Translations under genes and position numbers: made by a program
Shown: positions 27,310 to 37,493 of the stretch, one piece after another
How the letters are laid out: the number at the start of each line of letters is the position of its first letter
Position numbering within the stretch: the stretch's first letter is position 1
Notes under the pieces: generated by a model
What the model saw: the letters and a program-made list of their open reading frames with translations, nothing else
Told to the model about the DNA's origin: nothing
Databases searched by the model: none
NCBI GenBank assembly: GCA_025210525.1
Contig: JAOARP010000066.1
Span: 43,493 to 107,492 of the forward strand
Length of the DNA stretch: 64,000 bases
Reading direction: 5' to 3'
Source: Marinisporobacter sp.
Lineage (GTDB): Bacteria > Bacillota > Clostridia > Peptostreptococcales > Thermotaleaceae

Positions 27310-28344
27310 CTATTCTATTTTTCTAAATAAGTCTGCAATTTTTTCAGGCGAAAGAATATATGTAGCTGCATTAAGCTTTACAGCTTCTCCTGGCATACCA
27401 TAAACTACAGAACTTCCTTGATCCTGTACTACAGTCATTGCTCCTTCATCTTTTAGTAACTTTAACTCTTCAGCGCCATCTTTTCCCATCCCTGTAAGAA
27501 GAATTGCCATAGCATTTTTTCCATAATCCTTTGCAACAGATTTAAATAAATATGAGACAGATGGTCTTACTCCATTTTTTTTATCATTCTTATTTAAAAA
27601 TATTTTGCCATTTCGACGAATTTCCATATGAAACCCATCTGGTGCAAAGTAAATATGTCCAGGCAAAGCAGTCTCTCCTTGTGAAGCTATATGAATAGGA
27701 TAGGCTGTAGATTTTGAAAGCCATTCAACAAGTCCATTTAAAAATCCAGGAGCTATATGTTGCACAACAAGTATAGGAATCTTGATATTAGATGGCAATT
27801 TAGAAAATATAGTTTGAAGAACAGATGGTCCACCAGTAGATACTCCTATCACTACTATTTTTATCTTTGATAAACCTTCTCCTAGTTTTCTAGTTCTTGT
27901 TAAATTTAATTTTCTATTTTTATAATTTCTTTTTCGTTTAATCACCTTTACCTCTGACATTAATTTAACTTTTTCAATAATATTTTTTGATATTTCATCA
28001 AAATCAGCATGATATATTCCTACTGGTTTTTCAATAACAGAAACAGCCCCTGATTCAACAGCTTGAAAAGTTCTATCCATCTCATCAGCATTAAATAATC
28101 CACTGATTACAATAATAGGTACAGGATTTGTTTCCATAATTCTTCTTGTTGCTTCAAACCCATCCATTATAGGCATACTAATATCCATGGTTATGATATC
28201 AGGCTTATTTTTTTCTACAAATCGAATCGCTTCTTCTCCATTATTTGCTACACCTATTACATTGATTTCTTTATCTTCATTTAGTATGTATTTTATTAAT
28301 TCTTGAACAGTAGGAGAATCATCAACTATGAGTACTTTTATCAT
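27310..28344 (-). CDS. cheB: CheB methylesterase (WspF-like)
   Basis: A 344-residue protein: N-terminal receiver domain (VLIVDDSPTVQEL, acceptor Asp in DIITMDISMPIMDG) and C-terminal glutamate methylesterase domain with the Ser-His-Asp triad in GVSTGGPSVL, VVQHIAPGF and GMGKDGAEEL. It removes methyl groups from the receptor encoded in the same operon, giving feedback control when phosphorylated by CheA. It lies 25 bases after cheA. Confidence 0.96.
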   Translation of the reverse strand: MIKVLIVDDSPTVQELIKYILNEDKEINVIGVANNGEEAIRFVEKNKPDIITMDISMPIMDGFEATRRIMETNPVPIIVISGLFNADEMDRTFQAVESGAVSVIEKPVGIYHADFDEISKNIIEKVKLMSEVKVIKRKRNYKNRKLNLTRTRKLGEGLSKIKIVVIGVSTGGPSVLQTIFSKLPSNIKIPILVVQHIAPGFLNGLVEWLSKSTAYPIHIASQGETALPGHIYFAPDGFHMEIRRNGKIFLNKNDKKNGVRPSVSYLFKSVAKDYGKNAMAILLTGMGKDGAEELKLLKDEGAMTVVQDQGSSVVYGMPGEAVKLNAATYILSPEKIADLFRKIE

Positions 28345-28369
28345 TTTTTACACCCCTACATAACCCTTT

Positions 28370-30637
28370 TTATATAAGTCTCTTAATAATTTCTAATAAA
28401 TTACTTTGTTGAAAATCGCTTTTCACAATATAAGCACTAGCACCTACATCGATCCCTCGTTCTTTATCTTCTCTTGATTCAAGAGAAGTTACAAGAATAA
28501 TAGGAATTTCTGATATTTCATCATCTGCTCTAATTTTTGCAGTTAACTCAAATCCATTCATTTTAGGCATTTCTACATCTGTAACCATAATATCAAATTT
28601 TTCACGCTTTACTAGTTCCCAACCTTGAAGACCATCAACAGCAGTTTTTACTAAATATCCTTGTGTTTCTAAAATATTTTTTAGAAGTGTTCTTGATGTA
28701 ATTGAATCATCTACTACAATAATAGACTTATTTTCTATATTTCCTTTTTCCATATCCCTAATAAAGCTTAAAGATGAATTCCTTCTTTTGATAGATGATT
28801 TAATTAAATCTTGTACGTCTACTATAGGAACTACTTGTCCTGATCCTAAAATAGTAGCGCCTGAAATATTTCTAACTCTTTTTAATTGTTTATTAAACCT
28901 TTTTACTAAAACTTCTTGCTCTATGATAATCTCATCTACACTAAGTCCTATTTTATTCTTCATATCTTTCACAATTAAAATTGACATTATATTCTGAGAA
29001 GACGCTTCCACACTTTCATTGTTTAGTTCCAATAAATCTTGAAGCTTAAAAATAGGGATAATACATTCATCTACTAGTATTGTAGCCCTATTTTCCACTA
29101 TTTTCAATTCATCTTTTTTGATTCTAATAACCTTTTCAACTTTTCCTGTAGGAATCACAAACTCTTTTTTTGCCACACTTACAAGAATTCCTCTATTCAT
29201 AGAAATGGTTATAGGAAGTGTAATAGTAAATGTAGTTCCCTTTCCTCTTTCACTTCTTACATCCATAGCCCCTTCGAGCTGTACTACTTTTTCATATAAA
29301 ATAGCAAGCCCTAAGCCTCTACCCGACAACTCTGTTATAATATCACTCGTTGAAATGCCTGATTGAAAAATAAGCATCTTTGCACTTTCTTCGTCCATTC
29401 TATTTACCTGTTCTCTTGTTAAAAGATTACTTTTAATAGCTTTTTCTTTCAACTTGCCCACATCAATCCCTGCTCCATCATCAGAGATTTCAATTACAAC
29501 TCTATCACTACTTGCTTGTGTAATAGCCAAATTGATAGTTCCTTTTAAAGGTTTTTTTAATCGGATTCTTTCTTCTTCTTTTTCAATTCCATGATCAATA
29601 CAATTTCTAATAATATGCATAAGAGGGTCTTTCATTTCTTCTAGAATCCGTCTATCTATTTCTATTTCTTTGCCCTTACTAATAAATTCAATTTCTTTAC
29701 CAACATGTCTAGATATATCTCTCACCATCTTAGGAAATATTTCAATAATATATGAAAAAGGAAGAAGCATGATCCCTTTTATATCTTCCATAAAAGTATC
29801 AATCATCGTTTCTGTCATTTTGGCTTCATTTTCAGAGGCTTTTAACAAATCTTCCATATGGCTTTCTAACATTTCCATAATGGTAGGATCCTTTCCTTTT
29901 CTCCATAAATCAAATAATCCCTTAATTCCTTTAATTTCCTTAGCTCTCTGAATAGCCGAAAGCTTTGCATAAATCATTTCTTCTCCTTGAAGTAGTAAAG
30001 CATCTAATTTATCTTTTGAAATTCTAATAATTTCACTTTTACTATCTTCAGAACTTTTCATCTTATATATATTTTGCTGCTTCATAGCTTCTTTCTCTTT
30101 TATGGTTTCTGAGACTTCTATTTTATTTTCTTTTTCTTCTTTCATTGCATTAGATACTATATTTCCATGTTTCCTTAAATGTATACCATCAGAATTTATA
30201 TCTGCCTTATTAGGTTTTATTATATTATTCTTTAAAGGTTCTCTATATTCTATTTTTTTGAGTTGTTCCATAATTTCTGAGATATCTTTCACTTTATCTC
30301 CATTAAGAGAAAGAATTTCTTCTATTGTGTCAAGGGCTCTATTAAAAATATCAAATATTTCTACATTAAATCTAAATGTCTCTTTTTTTGCTTTTGAAAA
30401 TATAGTTTCTAATGTATGGCATATGGTTTCAATTTCTTTCATACTCACAGCTCTTGCTGCACCTTTTAAGCTATGAAACTCTCTATGAATTGTTTCAATA
30501 ATTTTTTTTTGTTCTTCGAAATCAGTTGTTTTTTCTAAATCCATCATTGCTAAAGAAATGGTTCTTAAATACTCATGGGCCTCTATCTTGAAAGTGGAAC
30601 GAAGCTTTTTAAAAAATTCAGCATCATTTATATTCAT
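28370..30637 (-). CDS. cheA: Hybrid CheA histidine kinase with C-terminal receiver (WspE-like)
   Basis: A 755-residue kinase: HPt domain with phospho-His55 in FHSLKGAARA; a linker without a clear P2 domain; dimerisation helices with KLDALLLQGEEM; HATPase domain (IIRNCIDHGIE, SDDGAGIDV, GRGLGLAI); CheW-like coupling domain about 490-610; and a C-terminal receiver (VVDDSITSRTLLK, MVTDVEMPKMNG, near 635-755). The attached receiver and missing P2 separate it from flagellar CheA and match Wsp/ACF-type kinases. It would phosphorylate the GGDEF regulator and CheB of this operon. Confidence 0.94.
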   Translation of the reverse strand: MNINDAEFFKKLRSTFKIEAHEYLRTISLAMMDLEKTTDFEEQKKIIETIHREFHSLKGAARAVSMKEIETICHTLETIFSKAKKETFRFNVEIFDIFNRALDTIEEILSLNGDKVKDISEIMEQLKKIEYREPLKNNIIKPNKADINSDGIHLRKHGNIVSNAMKEEKENKIEVSETIKEKEAMKQQNIYKMKSSEDSKSEIIRISKDKLDALLLQGEEMIYAKLSAIQRAKEIKGIKGLFDLWRKGKDPTIMEMLESHMEDLLKASENEAKMTETMIDTFMEDIKGIMLLPFSYIIEIFPKMVRDISRHVGKEIEFISKGKEIEIDRRILEEMKDPLMHIIRNCIDHGIEKEEERIRLKKPLKGTINLAITQASSDRVVIEISDDGAGIDVGKLKEKAIKSNLLTREQVNRMDEESAKMLIFQSGISTSDIITELSGRGLGLAILYEKVVQLEGAMDVRSERGKGTTFTITLPITISMNRGILVSVAKKEFVIPTGKVEKVIRIKKDELKIVENRATILVDECIIPIFKLQDLLELNNESVEASSQNIMSILIVKDMKNKIGLSVDEIIIEQEVLVKRFNKQLKRVRNISGATILGSGQVVPIVDVQDLIKSSIKRRNSSLSFIRDMEKGNIENKSIIVVDDSITSRTLLKNILETQGYLVKTAVDGLQGWELVKREKFDIMVTDVEMPKMNGFELTAKIRADDEISEIPIILVTSLESREDKERGIDVGASAYIVKSDFQQSNLLEIIKRLI

Positions 30638-30654
30638 TCCAATCCTCCCTTTAC

Positions 30655-32691
30655 TTAGACCTTATATTTTTCTATCAGTTGTTTCATTCTATATCCCATT
30701 TCTTGAAGATTCTGGGTTTCTTTTTCTAGTTGCTTCATACTATTTACATTTTGCATGCTTGCTTCGTTGATACCTTCCATTGCTATTACCACTTGATCCA
30801 TTCCAACTAATTGTTGCTGACTAGATGCCTCTATCTGAATGGCTGCATGAGCAGATACATTTATATTTTTAGTAAGCTTTTGTATAGCCTCTCCTGATTT
30901 AGATGCTTGCTGTATACCTGTATCAACAAATTTTATTCCTTTTTCCGTTGTCATTACAGCTGTATTGGCTGCTTTTTGTATCTCTTTTAATATATTTCTT
31001 ACCTGCTTTGTCCCTTGTTTTGATTGTTCTGCTAAATTTCTAATTTCCTGAGCAACAATTGAGAATCCCTTCCCATGCTCTCCTGCTTTAGCCGCTTCTA
31101 TAGAAGCATTTACTGCAAGAATATTAGATTGTTCAGAAATAGCATCAACACTCTCTATCAGTTCACTGATATTCTGACTTTGCTCACTTAAAGCGATAAT
31201 ACTTTCTGCAATTTCTTGCATTTGAGTATTAATAGCATACATTCCTTCTAAGGTATCTTCTGTTGCTTTATTTCCTATCTTCGATATTTCGAGGGACTCT
31301 TTCGCGCTATTTGAAACATTTTTTGTTTTTTCATTAGATACATGAACTGTTTGTTTAACCTCCTCAACAGTTGCCGTCGTTTCACTTACCGCAGAAGAGG
31401 TTTCAGCTGCCCCTGATGTAACTTGAGTAAGAGAAGCTGTAATCTCACTCACAGAAGTAGCAAGGACATTTGCTACATGAATAATTTCCTTTGTTTGTTC
31501 TCTAAGATGCTCTAGCATATTACTAATAGCTTCTGTCAAAATTCCTATTTCATCTGAACGTTTCTCTTTTGGTACTTCCACCGTTAAATCTCCTTTTGCT
31601 ATATCTAAAGCAACATTTGTCATTTTAATCAATGGTTTTGCAATACTTGAAGCTATAAACACAGAAAAGACAACTATTCCTATTACAGAAAAAATCAACA
31701 CGATCATCATTATTCTCTGCAATTCGTGTACTAAATGAAATGATTCTTCTTCATCTATTTTAACAAGGATAGCCCAATTTAAATGTTCAATATTAACAGG
31801 TGTATAAGCAACAATAGACTCTATATTATGATAATCAAAATAAGTATCTACAGCTGTTTCTCCAGCTATTACAGCACCTGCTCCTTTCGTTCTTATTTCT
31901 TTTAAAAGAATAGCCGATTTTGCTGATTTTATTCTTTCATCTTCCTCTTGACTTACAAATCTTGTATTACTTCTTGATTTGTAATCCTGCCCAATTAAAA
32001 TAACCTCTCCACTTTTGCCAAGATTTAAGGATTCCCATTTATTATTATTAGATACAATTTCATCTATTTTTTCTGTCCCCATTTTAAAAACAAGAACACC
32101 AATCTTTTTATCTCCTTTAAAAATAGGTGCTGCCATTCCTATAATAGGTTTATTATTAGAGGGACTATAAAACTCATAATCTGTAACAAACGTAAAATCT
32201 TTATCATTACTATTCCTTGCACCCTCAAAAGCTTTTGCCACATTCGTATTTTTATAAGCCCCTGTTAAAAGGCTCGTTCCATAATCTGTTTCTTTCATGG
32301 CTGAATATAAAATTTTTCCACTTTTATCATCTACCAATAATACATCTCCATAAGCTAATTTGTTAATAAAATTTAAAAATAAAGGATTATATTTTTCATA
32401 TATACTATTTTCATTATCAGCACTAACCTCCTTAAATTTGGTCATTGCCTCTATAGTCATTGGTTCTTGTACCATATATGAAACTTTATTTTTCATGGTT
32501 TTAAAATAATCTTCTATTTCTTTTTTCTTTGTATCTCTTGTGGAAATTAGTTGATCCGTAGCATCTTTTTGTAAGAATTCCTTTGAATAATTATAGCTAA
32601 TCCCACCTATAATCATTGCAGGTATACTCGATAATATTAAAAAATAAAGAATTAATTTTCCTCTTAAGCTCTTTATAATATTTTTCCTCAT
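30655..32691 (-). CDS. Methyl-accepting receptor of the Wsp-like operon
   Basis: A 678-residue receptor: first membrane segment (LILYFLILSSIPAMIIGG), extracellular double-Cache domain to about 305, second membrane segment (IMMIVLIFSVIGIVVFSVFIA), HAMP domain, and a coiled coil with the tip EQSNILAVNASIEAAKAGE. It lies between cheW and cheA and so should be the dedicated sensor of this array. The extracellular Cache domain implies a small external ligand or surface cue, not identifiable here. Confidence 0.94.
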   Translation of the reverse strand: MRKNIIKSLRGKLILYFLILSSIPAMIIGGISYNYSKEFLQKDATDQLISTRDTKKKEIEDYFKTMKNKVSYMVQEPMTIEAMTKFKEVSADNENSIYEKYNPLFLNFINKLAYGDVLLVDDKSGKILYSAMKETDYGTSLLTGAYKNTNVAKAFEGARNSNDKDFTFVTDYEFYSPSNNKPIIGMAAPIFKGDKKIGVLVFKMGTEKIDEIVSNNNKWESLNLGKSGEVILIGQDYKSRSNTRFVSQEEDERIKSAKSAILLKEIRTKGAGAVIAGETAVDTYFDYHNIESIVAYTPVNIEHLNWAILVKIDEEESFHLVHELQRIMMIVLIFSVIGIVVFSVFIASSIAKPLIKMTNVALDIAKGDLTVEVPKEKRSDEIGILTEAISNMLEHLREQTKEIIHVANVLATSVSEITASLTQVTSGAAETSSAVSETTATVEEVKQTVHVSNEKTKNVSNSAKESLEISKIGNKATEDTLEGMYAINTQMQEIAESIIALSEQSQNISELIESVDAISEQSNILAVNASIEAAKAGEHGKGFSIVAQEIRNLAEQSKQGTKQVRNILKEIQKAANTAVMTTEKGIKFVDTGIQQASKSGEAIQKLTKNINVSAHAAIQIEASSQQQLVGMDQVVIAMEGINEASMQNVNSMKQLEKETQNLQEMGYRMKQLIEKYKV

Positions 32692-32715
32692 CTTCTTTTT
32701 CCTCCTTTCATATGA

Positions 32716-33195
32716 TTAAACTACTTCTTCATCAACAATGATTTTTTTGTCCATTATAATATTTTTTATATCTAAAATAATGCTTCCCGTCTTTATCATT
32801 CCTTTGAAATAATCTTTATTTAAATTTGTTAAACTCACAATATTTTCTTGTATTTCCCCTGTAAAAATTTCTTTGCATCCTAAAATTTCCTCTACTGCTA
32901 TACCTACTTCCATTTCATTTTCCTTTATTGTAATTATTTTTTTTACCTCATTTGCATTTATTTTTTTTGTAGTAAATCCTAAGAAATTCCTCATATCTAT
33001 AACTGAAATGATCTTTCCTCTAAAATTTACAATTCCTATTACGAAGGAAGGCGTACAAGGAAGCATAGTAACACAATTTACTGAATATACCTCATTTGTA
33101 TAGGATACTTCAATTGCATATTTTTCCCTTTCTTCTTCATTTTTCAATAAAAATTCTAGAATTTCTATTTTTTCTTCTGTATTACTTTTCTTCAT
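32716..33195 (-). CDS. cheW: CheW coupling protein
   Basis: A 159-residue CheW domain protein linking receptor to CheA (CVTMLPCTPSFVIGIVNFRGKIISVIDMR is the typical central segment). The reading frame overlaps the end of cheR by 14 bases and precedes the receptor gene by 24 bases, so it is translated from the same RNA. Only one free CheW is encoded here, while classic Wsp systems have two. Confidence 0.93.
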   Translation of the reverse strand: MKKSNTEEKIEILEFLLKNEEEREKYAIEVSYTNEVYSVNCVTMLPCTPSFVIGIVNFRGKIISVIDMRNFLGFTTKKINANEVKKIITIKENEMEVGIAVEEILGCKEIFTGEIQENIVSLTNLNKDYFKGMIKTGSIILDIKNIIMDKKIIVDEEVV

Positions 33196-34621
33196 ATACT
33201 TCTCCCTTATTGCATAAATTTTGAATAATTACTTTTAATGCACCTACCGTCATTTCTCCTGAATGAGGAACAATCTCATCTTCATCAAATTTTTTTAGCA
33301 ATACGCTTGTATTGTCAAAATTTTTAAGAGCTTCTTTGTATTTTCCTCTTTTTAAGTACAAATTTCCTAGATCAAAATAAGCCATGATAAAATTCCCATC
33401 CAGATATATATTTTTTTTTAAGGATATCATAGCTTCATCTATGTCTCCCTGTTCTTGCTGAATACTTGCAAGAAGATAATAATATAAAGGATTAATTTTA
33501 TCTATAGCAATAGCCTTTTTACACCAAGTAATAGCTTCTTCTAAATTTCCTTCATTAGCAAATGAACGAGCTAATTTTTCGAACTTTTCTACATCTAAAT
33601 TTTCTTCTTTTAACAAACCCTTTTCACTATTTATATCTTCCATTGGAGCTATCATACGCTCTATTGTCCTATTCTTATATTCATCTTCATTTTTAGAACA
33701 GATTTTCATATCATTTTGAATAAACAATTCTTTTTCTTCACTTTTTTTATACCAAAGCTCTCCAAAATTATTTTGTTTCATATTTTTACTGTATAAAAAC
33801 ATATTATTTACATTTACAGGTACAAAAGAAGTTCCATTAAGAAACAAACTTTCACTAGGTGCTACAATAAACCATCCTTCATTACTAATCATATTGTAAA
33901 AACGATTAATTATTTGATTTACATGATATTTACCAAAATACATTAGAACATTTCTACAAAGTATAATATCTATATGGTTCATAATCATGTTCTCTACTAC
34001 ATAGTTAGGATCTGCTAAATTCAAATAATGAAATGTCACAAGTTCCATAATTTCTTCATTCAATTTATAACACGTATCATTTATTTTATTAAAATACTTG
34101 TTCTTAATATTTAAATCTACTCCTCTGAAAGACCACTCCCTATAAATTCCTTCTCTTGCTTTATTTAAAGACGAATAATTAATATCCGTAGCAATAATTT
34201 TAATATTCCAATCTTTATAATCAGGAATCAATTCTTTTATTAGAATAGCCATAGAATAAGCTTCTTCTCCTGAAGAACAACCAGCACTCCAAATTTTTAA
34301 ATTTTTATTAGTTCTTTTTTTAGCATAGATCAGATCAGGTAGTATTCTTTGTCTTAGCACTTCAAATAATTTTTTATCTCTAAAGAAATAAGTTTCTCCA
34401 ATAGTTAAGCACTCTACTAGGTTTTTTATATCCTCTTTAGATAGCTTATTCAGAAGCATTAGATCTATATATTCTTTAAAATCAATATTTTTTTGTTTTG
34501 CTACACTCATAATCCCTCTCATAAGATCATTAGACCTTTTTGGGGGAAAATATAAGCCAAATCTTGTTTGTATAAATTTACTTATTTTCTGAAAAACATC
34601 CTGTGAAATATTACAAATCAT
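33182..34621 (-). CDS. cheR: CheR methyltransferase with TPR tail (WspC-like)
   Basis: A 479-residue protein. The N-terminal 270 residues are the receptor glutamate methyltransferase (GETYFFRDKKLFE, SAGCSSGEEAYSMAI as SAM-binding loop, ILCRNVLMYF). The C-terminal part after about 340 is TPR-like (AITWCKKAIAIDKINPLYYYLLASIQ, AYFDLGNLYLKRGKYKEALKNFD), as in WspC-type CheR. AAAGGGG precedes the ATG. It is the first gene of the chemosensory operon. Confidence 0.94.
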   Translation of the reverse strand: MICNISQDVFQKISKFIQTRFGLYFPPKRSNDLMRGIMSVAKQKNIDFKEYIDLMLLNKLSKEDIKNLVECLTIGETYFFRDKKLFEVLRQRILPDLIYAKKRTNKNLKIWSAGCSSGEEAYSMAILIKELIPDYKDWNIKIIATDINYSSLNKAREGIYREWSFRGVDLNIKNKYFNKINDTCYKLNEEIMELVTFHYLNLADPNYVVENMIMNHIDIILCRNVLMYFGKYHVNQIINRFYNMISNEGWFIVAPSESLFLNGTSFVPVNVNNMFLYSKNMKQNNFGELWYKKSEEKELFIQNDMKICSKNEDEYKNRTIERMIAPMEDINSEKGLLKEENLDVEKFEKLARSFANEGNLEEAITWCKKAIAIDKINPLYYYLLASIQQEQGDIDEAMISLKKNIYLDGNFIMAYFDLGNLYLKRGKYKEALKNFDNTSVLLKKFDEDEIVPHSGEMTVGALKVIIQNLCNKGEVYEEK

Positions 34622-34677
34622 TTTTTGCCCCTTTACTTAAACTTAAAAACTTTAAATTAATGAATAATTACTCTTTT

Positions 34678-34706
34678 ATTATAGCTTATATTAAATAACA
34701 CTTAAA
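34678..34706 (-). promoter_or_regulatory. Putative promoter of the Wsp-like operon
   Basis: TATAAT (complement of 34678-34683) with a weak -35, TTTAAG (complement of 34701-34706), spacing 17 bases; about 57 bases before cheR. Confidence 0.5.
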
Positions 34707-34789
34707 TAACTTTTTTAGCTCTAAACAAATAATAAGAATGCTCCCTTAAAGAAAAACAAGACATTTGTTATAAACTCATCTCTATAGAA

Positions 34790-34825
34790 AAAAGAGTTAT
34801 GCTTAAATTTAAACACAACTCTTTT
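34790..34825 (-). terminator. Terminator of the maltose operon
   Basis: AAAAGAGTT and AACTCTTTT arms (one mismatch inside, extended by TTTAA pairs in the loop), 28 bases after the alpha-glucosidase stop. It belongs to the recurrent AAGAGTTATGCTTA hairpin type. Confidence 0.8.
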
Positions 34826-34852
34826 CTTCTTGATTAACAGGTTTATATATAA

Positions 34853-36517
34853 TTACATAATCATGTATATTCTTGCTTCATATGGTTCTAATACCATATC
34901 TTTAATACGCTCATGCTTCTTAACGTCATAATTACTTAGTAAGAGGCTATCATACTTTAGTTCTATATCTTTATATTCATATATAGCCCTTGAATCTGTT
35001 AAATTGCAAATTACAACAACTTTTTCATGACCTAATGTACGTGTATATGCAAAAATTTTCTTATGTTCTTCTAAAATCAAATCATATTTACCATATATTA
35101 AAACAGGTTGTTCCTTTTTTATAGCAATCATTTTTTTATAAAAATTAAGAATAGAATCTGTATCTTCTTCCTGTCTAGCTACGTTGATTTTTTTATAGTT
35201 TGGATTTACTCTAATCCACGGTTTTCCAGCTGTAAATCCTCCATTTACTGATTCATCCCATTGCATAGGAGTACGAGCATTATCTCTAGATGATTCCCAT
35301 ATAATTTTCATTCTCTCTTTACGAGACATTCCTTTTACTTTATTACTATTATACAAATTTCTAGTTTTCACATCGTTATATTCTTTAATTGTATTGAATT
35401 GAACATTTGTCATGCCAATTTCTTGTCCTTGATATATAAATGGAGTTCCCTGCATCATAAAATACATAACACCTAGTGATGTAGCACTCTCACGCCAATA
35501 ATCTATATCCTTTCCCCATGTAGAAACCATCCGTGGTATATCATGATTTTCAATATATAATGCATTCCATCCTTTTCCTTCTAGCCCCTTTTGCCATTTT
35601 GACAATATCTTTTTTAGATTGATAATATCTAACTGATTATTTGTTTGAGTATTCCATAAATCTAAATGTTCGAATTGAAACACCATATTGAATTTTCCTT
35701 CTTCTTCACTAACCCAAAGAGGTGCATCCTCAATACGAACACCATTTGCTTCTCCAACTGTCATAATATCATATTTAGAAAAGGTATTTTCTTTTAGCTC
35801 TTCAAGATATTTATGAATACCTTCTACATTCATATGTTTATCAAAGGAATCTACATATCTTAATCCTTCTGGATTAGGCATATCCCTTAATCCATCTTCT
35901 TTTTTTATATGACTAATAGCATCTACTCTAAAGCCATCTATCCCCTTGTCTAACCACCAATTAATCATATTATAAATAGCTTGGCGCATCCATTTATTTT
36001 CCCAATTTAGATCTGGCTGTTTTCTAGAAAATAAATGTAGGTAATATTGGTCACTATTTTCATCATGTTCCCAAGCGGAACCACCAAAAATGCTTTCCCA
36101 ATTATTTGGCTCTTTTTTATCTTTACCCTCTCTCCAGATATACCAATCACGTTTTAAACTATTTTTTGAAGAACATGATTCAATAAACCAAGGATGTTCA
36201 TCACTTGTGTGATTTATAACTAAATCTATAATAAGTCTCATGTCCCTCTTGTGAACTTCTTCTAGTAGCTGATTAAAATCATCCATTGTACCAAAATCAT
36301 CCATAATGTCTTGGTAATCACTAATATCATAACCATTATCATCATTTGGCGATCTGTACATTGGGCAAATCCAAATCACATCAACACCTAAGTCTTTTAG
36401 ATAATCCAATTTAGAAATAATCCCTTGTAAATCCCCTATTCCATCATCATTTGAGTCCATAAAGCTTCTAGGGTATATTTGGTAGGCAACAGCTTCCTTC
36501 CACCACACTTTCTTCAT
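34853..36517 (-). CDS. malL: GH13 alpha-glucosidase
   Basis: A 554-residue cytoplasmic glycoside hydrolase of the oligo-1,6-glucosidase/maltase group (family 13, subfamily 31-like). Conserved regions: DLVINHTSDEHPWF (I), DGFRVDAISHI (II, nucleophile Asp), TVGEANG (III, acid/base Glu), ENHDIPR (IV), plus QPDLNWEN. The residue after the nucleophile Asp is Ala, where isomaltase-type enzymes have Val, which is known to favour alpha-1,4 over alpha-1,6 bonds; maltose cleavage is therefore likely. It is the last gene of the operon with PTS, phosphatase and glucokinase, 25 bases after the kinase gene. Confidence 0.93.
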   Translation of the reverse strand: MKKVWWKEAVAYQIYPRSFMDSNDDGIGDLQGIISKLDYLKDLGVDVIWICPMYRSPNDDNGYDISDYQDIMDDFGTMDDFNQLLEEVHKRDMRLIIDLVINHTSDEHPWFIESCSSKNSLKRDWYIWREGKDKKEPNNWESIFGGSAWEHDENSDQYYLHLFSRKQPDLNWENKWMRQAIYNMINWWLDKGIDGFRVDAISHIKKEDGLRDMPNPEGLRYVDSFDKHMNVEGIHKYLEELKENTFSKYDIMTVGEANGVRIEDAPLWVSEEEGKFNMVFQFEHLDLWNTQTNNQLDIINLKKILSKWQKGLEGKGWNALYIENHDIPRMVSTWGKDIDYWRESATSLGVMYFMMQGTPFIYQGQEIGMTNVQFNTIKEYNDVKTRNLYNSNKVKGMSRKERMKIIWESSRDNARTPMQWDESVNGGFTAGKPWIRVNPNYKKINVARQEEDTDSILNFYKKMIAIKKEQPVLIYGKYDLILEEHKKIFAYTRTLGHEKVVVICNLTDSRAIYEYKDIELKYDSLLLSNYDVKKHERIKDMVLEPYEARIYMIM

Positions 36518-36542
36518 CTACTATCTTTCCTTTCTTAATAAC

Positions 36543-37493
36543 TTATTTGCTTTCCATTATAGCAAGGGCAATAGCCCCTTTAACACCTGCATCCGTTCCT
36601 AAAGCAGCTGGTACTATTTTCGTACTTTCCCACATAGCTTTTAAACATCTTGTTTTTACTACTTCCTTTACTTTTTCAAATACGATGCTTCCTCCCTTAG
36701 AAACACCCCCTCCTATGATCACCAATTCTGGATCAAAGGAAGTAATCATATTGGCAACACATATTCCAAGATAATTTAAAGCCTTATAAAGGACATCCTT
36801 CGCTAGGATATCTCCTTTTTCTGCTTCTTTAAATACTTCATAAGAGGTTATTTGATCATAGTTACCTAAGGAAGACTTAAATCCTTTTTTTACTTGTTCT
36901 GTTGCTATCTTTCCTATAGCAGTTCCTGAAGCCAAAGCTTCTGCACAGCCATAATTTCCACAATTACAACGGGGACCTTTTTCATCTAAAGTCATATGTC
37001 CTATTTCTAAAGCATTATAGGTGTTTCCTCTATATATTTTCCCATTTAATATAGCACCTCCACCAATCCCCGTAGATACTGTTATAAATATCATATTATT
37101 TGTACCTTTTCCTGCTCCAAAGATGTATTCTCCTATGGCTGCTACATTGGCATCATTATCTAAATAAGCAGGAATATGAAATTGTTCTACTAGAGGATTT
37201 ACAATATTAAAGTCTTTAAAGGGAAGATTTGCAGTTGTTATAATCTTTCCTTCTTTGGCATCTAATGGTCCTGGAGAACCGATTCCTATGGATACAATTT
37301 TTTCTTTATCTACATTAGATTCATTTATTACTTTTTCTACAACTTTTATAATTCTTTCTAATACTGCTTTTTCTCCTTCTTCTGCTTTTGTAGGAAGGGT
37401 ATACTGTGAAATTATATCTCCTTTAAAATTTGCAACAGCACCACTGATTTTCGTTCCCCCTAAGTCAATACCTATAACATATCTATCCTTCAC
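36543..37493 (-). CDS. ROK-family glucokinase
   Basis: Phosphorylates glucose with ATP to glucose-6-phosphate. The 316-residue protein shows the ATP site DLGGTKISG, the ROK pattern GIGSPGPLDAKEG, catalytic Asp in LDNDANVAA, the sugar-binding GTGIGGG-like loop and Glu/His in EIGHMTLD, and the zinc motif CNCGNYGCAEALASG. Its start overlaps the stop of the upstream phosphatase gene by one base. In this operon its substrate would be the glucose released by the alpha-glucosidase. Confidence 0.93.
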   Translation of the reverse strand: MKDRYVIGIDLGGTKISGAVANFKGDIISQYTLPTKAEEGEKAVLERIIKVVEKVINESNVDKEKIVSIGIGSPGPLDAKEGKIITTANLPFKDFNIVNPLVEQFHIPAYLDNDANVAAIGEYIFGAGKGTNNMIFITVSTGIGGGAILNGKIYRGNTYNALEIGHMTLDEKGPRCNCGNYGCAEALASGTAIGKIATEQVKKGFKSSLGNYDQITSYEVFKEAEKGDILAKDVLYKALNYLGICVANMITSFDPELVIIGGGVSKGGSIVFEKVKEVVKTRCLKAMWESTKIVPAALGTDAGVKGAIALAIMESK

